12,019 nt of DNA from Bryobacterales bacterium (lineage in GTDB: Bacteria; Cyanobacteriota; Vampirovibrionia; Obscuribacterales; Obscuribacteraceae), in contig CAJCHQ010000952.1 of NCBI GenBank assembly GCA_903970295.1, forward strand, positions 1-12,019, given 5' to 3'. The notes under the pieces are model-generated. The model did no database searches. It had not been told where the DNA came from and saw nothing but the letters and a program-made list of their open reading frames with translations. Below, in pieces: positions 5,507 to 12,019 of this stretch. The position numbers were made by a program, and so were the translations under genes. The first letter of the stretch is position 1. The number at the start of each line of letters is the position of its first letter.

Positions 5507-6436
5507 GTGACTACACCGCGCCCATTCAATGCAGCCGACGAAGGTCAGAAACTTTTTGCTCTGTCCAGAGAGGCAGACCCAACCGCATTTCAGCGAGAGA
5601 TGAACGATCTGAAAACAAATCCCGCGCACTATGCCGCCACCATGAGAGCAGTCCAGGCTCAGGAAAAGATGAGAGAAACAATGGCCCAACAAAGCATGAG
5701 CCCCGGCAGCAAACTCCATGAACTGAAAATAGTTCCAGACGGAAAGGGCGGAGTGAAAGAGATCGACACCAAAGAAGTGCCAGTAGAACAAATCGGCAAA
5801 GAAGACAGCTTGCCGGGACTCTCTATTTGGAAACCAGGTGCAGCGGCCGCGTCAGAGGCAACCAAAGAAGCGGGCAAACCGGCCGAAACTGCTCAGACAG
5901 CAGCGCAAAGAGAAGCAGCCCAGAGAGCAGCGGCTGAGCGCCTGGCGCAACAACTTACCGAAGAAGAATCGAAAAAGCTTCTAGCCAGCCTGCAAAATCA
6001 CGACCGTTCGGGTTTTGCCAAAGAATATGATAGCCTGAGCGAAGCAGACAAGAAAGCGGTCAGCAAAGCAATGCAACTGGATAATCATGATCCAAGCTTA
6101 CGAATCACTCTGAATACAGATCAGACCATCGGTTCGATCACGCAAAACGGTAAGTTGGATTACATCGCGCCCGGGGACTTCTTGAACCAGACTTACGACA
6201 AGAAAAATGATGCCGCGCTTGCGGATTATTACAGCAGTCTCTCACCGGAAGATAAGGCGAAGTTCGCCAAAGCCTTGCAAGACGAAGCGCCGAAGCATGA
6301 TGAAACAGTCATTCTCGATAGCGAAGGTAATTTAAAACAAATCAACGGCGCGAACGGCAAGAAAGTGTATCCCGATGGTGGCATTGGCAAGTTTCTGCGA
6401 AAAGAAGGTGCGCAAATTCAAGTTCGCAGGTATTAG
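5507..6436 (+). CDS. Hypothetical protein with about three copies of a helix-plus-beta module
   Basis: GTG at 5507 follows GGGGAGGA with a 7-base spacer, a strong ribosome site. The 309-residue product has no signal peptide, membrane helix or known enzymatic motif. Residues 111-160 are rich in Ala, Gln and Glu and probably form a long helix or coiled coil. Two C-terminal segments align by eye. Residues 170-215 (FAKEYDSLSEADKKAVSKAM, then an ITLNTDQTIGSITQNG beta pair) match residues 237-283 (ALADYYSSLSPEDKAKFAKAL, then VILDSEGNLKQINGANG). An N-terminal segment at about 26-88 (AFQREMNDLKTNPAHYAATM, then LKIVPDGKGGVKEI) looks like a more distant copy. The protein is therefore probably a repeat protein made by duplication. 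A terminator follows directly, so the gene is likely monocistronic. I do not recognise the family. Confidence 0.75.
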   Translation: MTTPRPFNAADEGQKLFALSREADPTAFQREMNDLKTNPAHYAATMRAVQAQEKMRETMAQQSMSPGSKLHELKIVPDGKGGVKEIDTKEVPVEQIGKEDSLPGLSIWKPGAAAASEATKEAGKPAETAQTAAQREAAQRAAAERLAQQLTEEESKKLLASLQNHDRSGFAKEYDSLSEADKKAVSKAMQLDNHDPSLRITLNTDQTIGSITQNGKLDYIAPGDFLNQTYDKKNDAALADYYSSLSPEDKAKFAKALQDEAPKHDETVILDSEGNLKQINGANGKKVYPDGGIGKFLRKEGAQIQVRRY

Positions 6437-6455
6437 ATCAAACGAACATCGACAT

Positions 6456-6488
6456 GCCGTCTGAAAGTGAAACTTCTGACGGCTTTTG
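6456..6488 (+). terminator. Intrinsic terminator after the repeat protein gene
   Basis: GCCGTC (6456-6461) pairs with GACGGC (6478-6483). An inner AAG/CTT pairing extends the stem after a short bulge, and TTTTGCTT follows. It lies 20 bases after the TAG at 6434-6436. Confidence 0.85.
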
Positions 6489-6550
6489 CTTGCAGTTAAT
6501 CTACTGTTTGTCCTGGTCAAACCATTTCAACTCGTGCATTAGACTATTAG

Positions 6551-7684
6551 TTGGCAGCATGCGGGTGGGAAGAATTGCCGAACAATCACTTCGAGCAACT
6601 AATAGCGGAGCCTAGCTGGTTAGCGACAATCAGCGAGCTTCCGCTTGCTTTCGCCCAAGTCAGAGAGGATCCGCTGATCGATCAGTTTATTGCTTCGAAG
6701 CTGACTAAAGACGCTCACGGAATTATGGTGGCGTCAGGTGGCTGCACCGCGGCTTTGCTCGCCGCACAGAATCAGTTCGCCCGTCTCACTTTGGTCGACA
6801 TGAATGCGTCACAGCTGGCACTGACCGCTTTCAAATTGCAGCTGCTCACGCATTTCCACAAAGAAGAAAGGCAGAAGATTCTGGGACACAAACACATGCC
6901 CGCCCACGACCGCTCTGCGATCATCGACCGAATCCTTGCCAAAATCAAAGCCCGAAGTGATGTTTTCGGCCCGGAGGACCTGGTATCGGCATTTGGTCCC
7001 GACTATGTCGGCAGATACGAATTGCTTTTTCGACGTCTGCAATTTCAAATTGGAGAACCCCGGAAGACTCTGGAGATGTTGTCCAACAGCGACATCGATG
7101 TGCAACAGCAGTTTCTCTCTTCGCATTCAAAATATTTCGATCACTTGAAGGGCGTTTTCACCAGTGTGATGTCCTTAGAAAATCTTGTGCAATTGTTTGG
7201 CGAAACAGCCACGCGCAATGCCGCTATGCCATTCTCAGAGCACTTCTATATTCGAACAATCGATGCGTTTCAAACACTTCCCGCCGCAACCAACCCATAC
7301 TTAAACCAGCTTCTGAGCGGTACATTCGGAAAAAATTCAATTTATGCCTGGCTGGATTTACCACAAACTCAACCCTCGACTAATGTCGAATACATTCATG
7401 ATTCGATGCTAACGGCACTTTCCGAATCGCACACTAAATATGACTTCATTCACTTGTCGAATATTCTCGATTGGCTAAACGAAGATGAAGCAAGGCAAGT
7501 TCTGGACACGGCTGCCAATAGACTAAGCCGAAACGGATGGATCGTGATCCGCCAATTGAATTCGACGTTGAATATTCCCGGGTTGCAGCCATTATTACGT
7601 TGGGACGAGTCGATGGCATGCGCTTTGCACAAAACCGATCGCAGCTTCTTCTACCGAGAATTGCACCTGGCACAACTTAGATGA
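6551..7684 (+). CDS. DUF3419/BtaA-like S-adenosylmethionine-dependent 3-amino-3-carboxypropyltransferase family protein
   Basis: BtaA moves the 3-amino-3-carboxypropyl group of S-adenosylmethionine to diacylglycerol in betaine-lipid synthesis. Family signs here are FAQVREDPLID (34-44), the cofactor-site loop MVASGGC (59-65), the acidic strand end LVDMNASQLAL (81-91), FGPDYVGRYELLF (148-160) and a C-terminal YDFIHLSNILDWL (297-309) with IVIRQLNST (331-339). The 377 residues fit the family. The true acceptor is not known, and DUF3419 members outside BtaA are uncharacterised. The start is uncertain. TTG 6551 follows an in-frame stop and lacks a ribosome site, while TTG 6575 has GGGAAG nearby. 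The last four bases overlap the next gene (ATGA), so the two are translationally coupled. No BtaB-type methyltransferase, needed for DGTS lipid, is in the window. Confidence 0.8.
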   Translation: MAACGWEELPNNHFEQLIAEPSWLATISELPLAFAQVREDPLIDQFIASKLTKDAHGIMVASGGCTAALLAAQNQFARLTLVDMNASQLALTAFKLQLLTHFHKEERQKILGHKHMPAHDRSAIIDRILAKIKARSDVFGPEDLVSAFGPDYVGRYELLFRRLQFQIGEPRKTLEMLSNSDIDVQQQFLSSHSKYFDHLKGVFTSVMSLENLVQLFGETATRNAAMPFSEHFYIRTIDAFQTLPAATNPYLNQLLSGTFGKNSIYAWLDLPQTQPSTNVEYIHDSMLTALSESHTKYDFIHLSNILDWLNEDEARQVLDTAANRLSRNGWIVIRQLNSTLNIPGLQPLLRWDESMACALHKTDRSFFYRELHLAQLR

Positions 7685-8613
7685 AAATTTTTCAACTGGA
7701 AGCGAACATGCTGGGAGCAGATCAACAAAAGTTGTTCGAGTTCGAAAAGCGATTTGTTTATCCTCTCGGTGCAACATCGAAATTTCGGATCGAACACGGT
7801 CCAGATTACACCTCGTTCTATCGCGCGATCGGGAAGCCAATTACAGTCGCAGCCCAAAAGGATGCGGAGATTGTCGGAGTAATATCCGTTGCCCTGCGAG
7901 AGGTCAGTTTGGGCGGCAGATTTCTCAAATTTGCCTATATCGGAGACTTGAAGGTCGATCCACGATGGCAAAGCACTTCAGTGTTCTACAAATTAGCCAA
8001 GCGCCTCCAATCGCTTTTGACCGAACCAATTGATTGCGCATACGCAGTGGTCATGAACGGAACGCCCAGCTCACCGAGCAGCTACAGTGGGCGTCTCGGG
8101 ATACCACATTTTAAAACCGTTAATACGACTCACGTTCTTCGCTTCCTAACCTCATCACACGAAACGAGTCCTCTGACTCCTGCAAATGAGCATAATTCTT
8201 ATTCGCTTTATTGCCTTTTGGAGCAAGAGAACGCCATACTCTCTCTTGCCAACGTACAATTGCGCTCAAATACCTCGCCTATGTGGTTGAACGTCAACGA
8301 TAAAGCGATTGGCTTAATTGAAGACACGATGCGAGCCAAGAGACTATACTTGGATGATGGCAGCGAACTGCTCTCAGCGCATCTTTCATATTTTGCTTTC
8401 GCTGATGTCTCGAGTGCAATGACCCTGATAAGCCATGCAGTCACATGGGCTCATAAGAAGGGCTTTCCCGCCCTGTTCGTCAGTTTATCACCACAAAAAA
8501 AACACCTTCTAAAGCCATTATTGAGCAAGTTCCAATTCGACGAATCACTAGCTACCATCTACGCGACTGATGATATCGGCGGCCGAATAAGCATTAATAC
8601 TTCCGAAATATAG
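7681..8613 (+). CDS. GNAT-like N-acyltransferase fold protein
   Basis: The ATG at 7681 overlaps the stop of the preceding gene. Of the 310 residues, about 35-125 look like a GNAT core. It shows a strand pair PITVAAQKDAEIVGVISVAL (53-72), then FAYIGDLKVDPRWQSTSVFY (84-103) and a following helix (KLAKRLQSLL). In classical GNATs this loop is R/Q-x-x-G-x-G/A and binds acyl-CoA. Here it is RWQST, so the acyl-CoA site is degenerate. Residues about 200-305 may form a second, diverged GNAT-like half (LSYFAFADVSSAMTLISHAV, then FPALFVSLSPQ). GNAT-like proteins transfer acyl groups to amines, which would suit the amino group added by the aminocarboxypropyl step. That link is an inference. The assignment rests on fold pattern rather than a strong motif. 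Confidence 0.6.
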   Translation: MKIFQLEANMLGADQQKLFEFEKRFVYPLGATSKFRIEHGPDYTSFYRAIGKPITVAAQKDAEIVGVISVALREVSLGGRFLKFAYIGDLKVDPRWQSTSVFYKLAKRLQSLLTEPIDCAYAVVMNGTPSSPSSYSGRLGIPHFKTVNTTHVLRFLTSSHETSPLTPANEHNSYSLYCLLEQENAILSLANVQLRSNTSPMWLNVNDKAIGLIEDTMRAKRLYLDDGSELLSAHLSYFAFADVSSAMTLISHAVTWAHKKGFPALFVSLSPQKKHLLKPLLSKFQFDESLATIYATDDIGGRISINTSEI

Positions 8614-8626
8614 GACCGATTCATTT

Positions 8627-9484
8627 ATGCACAGTGAAGCACCACTGGTTACAAACTGCGCCCGCGAAATTCTTCAGCGAGTGGCTATTTTTGAAAATCC
8701 TTACTTCAAAAGCCTTAAAGACGGCTCCATGAGCACCGAAAATTTTCAGAAAAGCCAGGAACAATTCTATTTCGCTGTCGTTTTCTTTTCTCGTCCAATG
8801 GCGGCCCTGGCGGGCAGAATCGATAACGCAAAAGACCGACTTGGTATTCTGGAGAATGTGCTAGAAGAACATGGACATATGAATGAAGACAGTTTTCATT
8901 CAAGCACCTTTCGCAAATTTCTACATTCAGTAGCGGGAACAGAGACTGAGTTCGAAGGAATGGTTGTTTGTCCTCAAGTACGAGCATTCAATGCGGTGCT
9001 TACAACTGCTTGCATTTTTGACGAGATCGAAGTGGGCATCGGATGTATGGGTATAATCGAGTTGGCATTCGCCGAAATTTCTTCCATCGTCGGTAACGCT
9101 GTTGTCGATCGGGGCTGGATCGAGCGAGAGAAATTGACTCACTACAAGTTGCATGCAGAAATTGACGCTCGACACGCAGACGATTTCTTCAAGATCATTG
9201 AAAAGACATGGCACGAGCCTCGAAAACAATACTATATCAAGCAAGGTCTGGAACTTGGAGCATATGTATTTGATAGACTTTATCGAGACTTACTCGAATA
9301 CGCGCATTTATTGACGGCACCAATTGTGGTGGCTACACTTTTAACTGCTTCAGTTTTGTTTTCGCCTGCGGTTGAAGCTCTAAACTCTCAGGCGTCCACC
9401 GGGATGTATTTCGGCGATACAACACAGTTGGAAAAATTGTTTGAAGCTGCTAGCATTCATTTTGAAGGGCTTGGGGTGAATTAA
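8627..9484 (+). CDS. Haem-oxygenase-like diiron oxidase (HDO/CADD/TenA-like) family protein with C-terminal extension
   Basis: Thirteen bases separate this gene from the preceding one. The all-helical 285-residue protein opens with FENPYFKSLKDGSMSTENF (22-40), the usual N-terminal helix of this superfamily, then QEQFYFAVVFFSRPM. The helix NVLEEHGHMNEDSFH (77-91) supplies Glu and His ligands, E145 lies in GIIELAFAEI, and H176-x3-D180-x2-H183 (LHAEIDARHADDFF) has the spacing of the HDO motif in CADD. HDOs use O2 and two iron atoms for N-oxygenation, C-C cleavage or para-aminobenzoate formation, often in natural-product clusters. The substrate here is unknown. Residues 231-250 (APIVVATLLTASVLFSPAVE) form a hydrophobic segment beyond the usual C-terminus, possibly a membrane anchor. 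The gene probably works with the two upstream genes. Confidence 0.75.
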   Translation: MHSEAPLVTNCAREILQRVAIFENPYFKSLKDGSMSTENFQKSQEQFYFAVVFFSRPMAALAGRIDNAKDRLGILENVLEEHGHMNEDSFHSSTFRKFLHSVAGTETEFEGMVVCPQVRAFNAVLTTACIFDEIEVGIGCMGIIELAFAEISSIVGNAVVDRGWIEREKLTHYKLHAEIDARHADDFFKIIEKTWHEPRKQYYIKQGLELGAYVFDRLYRDLLEYAHLLTAPIVVATLLTASVLFSPAVEALNSQASTGMYFGDTTQLEKLFEAASIHFEGLGVN

Positions 9485-9485
9485 T

Positions 9486-10661
9486 TTGCTAAACAATAGT
9501 GGGCATTTTCTGCAAGTGACAGTTGGCGCTATTATTTGCATGTTCTCAGAAGTCTCGTTAGCGACGGCCGACAACTCTTACAGCGGGGGATATCAACCGC
9601 TCACTCCCGGCCCCCCACAGAAGTACGGAGTTTCGACGGCATGGCCTGCGCGATCCGGTAGCCATGGGGCAAAGCCTCAGTCTTTCCCCAGCCCAAATGT
9701 AAATAACGGCGCCGCGCCGAATCTGAACACTGCGGGTCAAACTCCCAGTTACAGTGGTGCCAGTTCAACACCAAATTACGGCAATTCTAGTCCGGCGACA
9801 TCAGCTCTGGCGCCGCAAGGGAAAACGATTGACGAGACAGTTCTCGATTCAGGTTGGGCGCGGGCAAAGCAGCGAGATGCTCAGGGAATGCCTGGTTCAG
9901 TTCACGCGGATGCGAATGAACGACCTCCAGTTCCTGAGGATAAAGCGTCAATGACACCTCTGGAAAAATCAAAGCTCGCTTACTGGTACTGGAAAACGGA
10001 GCGAGTTTCAAAACTGCCCAGAGCCGTGCAGTTGATGACCGAAGCTGCCGAAGCAGGAGATTCCCGCTCACAAGCTGTGCTCGGCGATTGGTATATGAGA
10101 GGGATTCGAGAAACTCTGCCTGTAGACGAAGCAAAGTCGTTCTACTGGAATTCAAAAGCGGCAGCACAAGGCCAGCGCACTGCGCAAATGGCCGTAGGCG
10201 ATAACTACTACAACGGCATTGTGGTGCAAAAGAACTACGCTAAATCCTTCGAATACTTCATGAAAGCAGCCCAGCAAGGATGGCCGGTTGCAGAATTGGC
10301 GGTAGCCGAAGCATATTGCACTGGCGAGGGCGTCGCTGAAAATCGAGCCCAAGCCTTGGCGTGGTTCAACAAATCCAAAGCCGACGGCTGCACCTCAGCC
10401 CAAAATTTTTTGGACATTCTCGCCTTACCGAATTGCCCGGCTCACTTTTCCAGCTTCAAGGAACTGCTGTCGTACGGTCATGGTTATGAGAAGGTGCAAG
10501 CAGATAAGATGAGAGCTCAGTCGACCGCAGCAATCGGCCAAAGCAAGATGATCACTTCCCCTCAGGGCTCGGATGAATACCGTCGCGGACAGCAAATCTA
10601 CAACGGTGCTCAACAATCAATCAATAACGCTAATCGCACACTCAACGGTTTTGGTCATTAA
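9486..10661 (+). CDS. Secreted Sel1-repeat (TPR-like) protein
   Basis: The TTG at 9486 lies one base after the preceding stop, with GGGGTG about 9 bases upstream, so it is likely co-transcribed. Residues 1-28 form a probable Sec signal peptide (hydrophobic FLQVTVGAIICMF, then SLATA before D29). Residues 30-155 are a low-complexity Gly/Ser/Pro/Asn linker. Residues 157-310 hold about four Sel1-type repeats: AVQLMTEAAEAGDSRSQAVL, FYWNSKAAAQGQRTAQMAVG, YFMKAAQQGWPVAELAVAEA and LAWFNKSKADGCTSAQNF. Sel1 repeats are protein-interaction solenoids. The C-terminus (about 345-391) is Gln/Asn-rich and disordered. The partner is not known. It may not belong functionally with the biosynthetic genes despite the short spacing. 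Confidence 0.85.
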   Translation: MLNNSGHFLQVTVGAIICMFSEVSLATADNSYSGGYQPLTPGPPQKYGVSTAWPARSGSHGAKPQSFPSPNVNNGAAPNLNTAGQTPSYSGASSTPNYGNSSPATSALAPQGKTIDETVLDSGWARAKQRDAQGMPGSVHADANERPPVPEDKASMTPLEKSKLAYWYWKTERVSKLPRAVQLMTEAAEAGDSRSQAVLGDWYMRGIRETLPVDEAKSFYWNSKAAAQGQRTAQMAVGDNYYNGIVVQKNYAKSFEYFMKAAQQGWPVAELAVAEAYCTGEGVAENRAQALAWFNKSKADGCTSAQNFLDILALPNCPAHFSSFKELLSYGHGYEKVQADKMRAQSTAAIGQSKMITSPQGSDEYRRGQQIYNGAQQSINNANRTLNGFGH

Positions 10662-10672
10662 CGACAGTCCAT

Positions 10673-10698
10673 TGCTCAGGGCCCCTCACTCCTGAGCA
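10673..10698. other. Hairpin between convergent genes
   Basis: TGCTCAGG (10673-10680) and CCTGAGCA (10691-10698) form a perfect 8-bp stem with a 10-base loop. It lies between the Sel1 gene stop and the end of the CPXCG gene, which it overlaps. No T-run follows on either strand, so it is at most a weak or factor-assisted bidirectional terminator. Confidence 0.45.
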
Positions 10699-10871
10699 GC
10701 GTCAGCCGAAAATGACGTCATCGCCGCTTCCTCAACTTCGAAGGTTATTGTTATAGGGTTACAACAGATCTCGCAATCCTCAACGTAAGATTGCCCACCC
10801 TGACTAAGATCAAGCAACATCGATATGCGCTGCCAGCAATAAGGACATTCGAAAAAGTGTTCTTCTAACAT
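10686..10871 (-). CDS. CPXCG-motif cysteine-rich small protein
   Basis: The 61-residue protein has CPYC at 9-12 and DCEICC at 32-37, followed by PITITFEVEE. This is the layout of the CPXCG family: two cysteine pairs that should bind zinc, then a beta strand and an acidic tail. The usual final G of CPxCG is W here (CPYCW). The function is unknown in the family. Start ATG 10871 has AAGGA close upstream. The gene lies 12 bases after the hydrolase stop and is probably in the same operon. Confidence 0.85.
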   Translation of the reverse strand: MLEEHFFECPYCWQRISMLLDLSQGGQSYVEDCEICCNPITITFEVEEAAMTSFSADAAQE

Positions 10872-10883
10872 CGTCCTTTCGGT

Positions 10884-11945
10884 CTAGCGATGATGGGCTA
10901 CATTAGCAGTACCGCGGTGTTCAATATGACTTTTCAACCAACCGAGCAGAACCCAGCAAACTTCGTCTGTGAGCTGGCTTTGTTCGAAAATCAAGTGCTC
11001 ACCATCGCCGACGACTACCAGCATTTTGTCTGGGCTAGCAAGTTCATTGAAAAGTTCGATTGTGCCCTGCGGTTTGACCAACCTATCTCTGAACCCGGCC
11101 AAAAACAGCACTGGTTTTTTGTCGATTTGCCTGGCGGTGTCATGGTTCTCATTCATGAACCTCTGAAATTGAATAAGCTCTTTAGGAGTTATCTTCAAGC
11201 GGTTGAGTGGATCATCTTTCCATTGTTCACGCAGCGCTGGGTCATCAGTCGCATCTTGAATGGTGGACGTACCGACATCTAATGGTTTCTTGCCATTGCC
11301 GGTCACCAATTTCAAAGCGACACGCAATTCATTCCGTGTCTTATGAAATCTGTCTCCGGATGGGACAGCTGAGACCAGACCGTCGACGAGCTCCGGATGG
11401 ACTGCCGTCACTCTCAAGGCGATTGCCCCGCCCATCGATTCACCAAGTACAAATATCGGCAGATGAGGATACGCGGTGTGCAATACCTTGAGAGCCTGTG
11501 CGACGTCTTCGATGCAAGCATTGAAGTCGATCTCATTCTTACCCTCGAGCTGCATCCACGTGCCAAATCCTCTCACATCAACAGCGTACGCGGCGATCCC
11601 CAATTTCTCCATGCGCTGACCGAAGGCATCATACGAAGCACTATTCAAACCCAACCCATGAACACAGAGAAGCACGACTTTCGGCAAGGTTTTCGGCGTC
11701 CAAGCCCGGCAAGGAACATCGATATGCAATCTAGTGGGTGCGGCTTTCCCTGAAGCCTTAGCGGCAGTAGATTTGCTGACAGACGACGAAAGACTAGTTG
11801 TCTTCAAGGTCGATGTGCTTTGCGCTGTGCCTGATGATTTTTTGTCTGCGGCAAACGCGCCCAGGACATTGCTGCCAGTCAATAGCAAAAGGCAGACTAG
11901 AAGGCCGACCTTTGAAACATTTTTCTCTGATCCGCTAAACGACAT
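10884..11945 (-). CDS. Secreted alpha/beta hydrolase (monoacylglycerol lipase / serine aminopeptidase S33-like)
   Basis: The 353-residue protein starts at ATG 11945, where GAGG lies 5-6 bases upstream. A TTG two codons earlier is less likely. Residues 12-32 (KVGLLVCLLLLTGSNVLGAF) form a signal peptide ending near AFAA. A Ser/Thr/Lys-rich linker follows to about 68. The catalytic domain shows CVHGLGLNSASY (94-105, oxyanion region), the nucleophile elbow GESMGG with S170, an acid at D287 in AGFRDRLV, and the base H317 in GDGEHLIFEQ. The VDVRGFGTW segment is typical of the Hydrolase_4 group, which hydrolyses monoacylglycerols, lysophospholipids or small esters. The substrate is not known. Export suggests action on external lipids or esters. 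No promoter is clear in the 74 bases up to the window edge. Confidence 0.88.
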   Translation of the reverse strand: MSFSGSEKNVSKVGLLVCLLLLTGSNVLGAFAADKKSSGTAQSTSTLKTTSLSSSVSKSTAAKASGKAAPTRLHIDVPCRAWTPKTLPKVVLLCVHGLGLNSASYDAFGQRMEKLGIAAYAVDVRGFGTWMQLEGKNEIDFNACIEDVAQALKVLHTAYPHLPIFVLGESMGGAIALRVTAVHPELVDGLVSAVPSGDRFHKTRNELRVALKLVTGNGKKPLDVGTSTIQDATDDPALREQWKDDPLNRLKITPKELIQFQRFMNENHDTARQIDKKPVLFLAGFRDRLVKPQGTIELFNELASPDKMLVVVGDGEHLIFEQSQLTDEVCWVLLGWLKSHIEHRGTANVAHHR

Positions 11946-12019
11946 TGTCAACCTCTGGTCGATTTGTTCATGGTGAAATTGAAACCTCGCGCTCGGTGCG
12001 CTGACTTTCTTTGATGATC

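Noticed and set aside
10673..10698. Intrinsic terminator for the Sel1 gene
   Set aside because: The stem is perfect, but neither side has a T-run. Listed only as a hairpin.
11207..11976. Plus-strand open frames at 11207-11491, 11397-11753 and 11734-11976
   Set aside because: They are antisense shadows of the alpha/beta hydrolase, whose catalytic motifs are intact.
1..12019. CRISPR arrays, tRNA genes, insertion sequences or attachment sites
   Set aside because: I saw no regularly spaced repeats, cloverleaf with CCA-type arms, transposase motif or terminal inverted repeats.

Overview
The window is bacterial and gene-dense, with dense coding on both strands and ATG, GTG and TTG starts preceded by purine-rich Shine-Dalgarno sites. 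TGA, TAA and TAG all act as stops, so the code is standard. The protein mix points tentatively to the non-photosynthetic sister lineage of Cyanobacteria (Vampirovibrionia, Obscuribacterales-like). It includes a secreted Sel1-repeat protein with a low-complexity linker, lineage-type hypothetical proteins and a possible cyanobacterial-style Pho box. No marker gene proves this. There are no tRNA, rRNA, CRISPR or transposase genes.

Left part (1-750): the 5' end of a conserved uncharacterised gene leaves the window on the minus strand. Divergent from it is a roughly 200-base region rich in hairpins, then a 57-residue small protein and a strong intrinsic terminator.

NAD block (765-3750, minus strand): a nicotinamide phosphoribosyltransferase-like gene and a divergent, short PRPP-synthetase-like gene overlap and are translationally coupled. 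A decayed short-chain dehydrogenase remnant follows in the same frame as the second gene. A near-consensus sigma-70 promoter drives the block. One imperfect palindrome abuts its -10 box and a second copy lies 76 bases upstream; both have the GT-N7-AC core reported for NrtR, the ADP-ribose-responsive repressor of NAD metabolism. The gene pair fits ordinary NAD salvage (PRPP supply plus Nam to NMN). It also fits the two-enzyme NARP1 pathway (ADP-ribose to ADPR-pyrophosphate, then nicotinamide to NAD+) known from phages.

Middle (3860-6490, plus strand): a conserved protein of a family usually annotated through SHOCT domains, a ribonuclease HI with a C-terminal viroplasmin-like module, and a hypothetical protein built from about three copies of one module and closed by a terminator.

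Right part (6551-10661, plus strand): a tight run of a DUF3419/BtaA-like aminocarboxypropyltransferase-family protein, a GNAT-like protein, a haem-oxygenase-like diiron-oxidase-family protein and a secreted Sel1-repeat protein. The first three overlap or nearly touch and look like an uncharacterised biosynthetic pathway. Convergent to them on the minus strand are a secreted serine alpha/beta hydrolase and a small CPXCG cysteine-rich protein.
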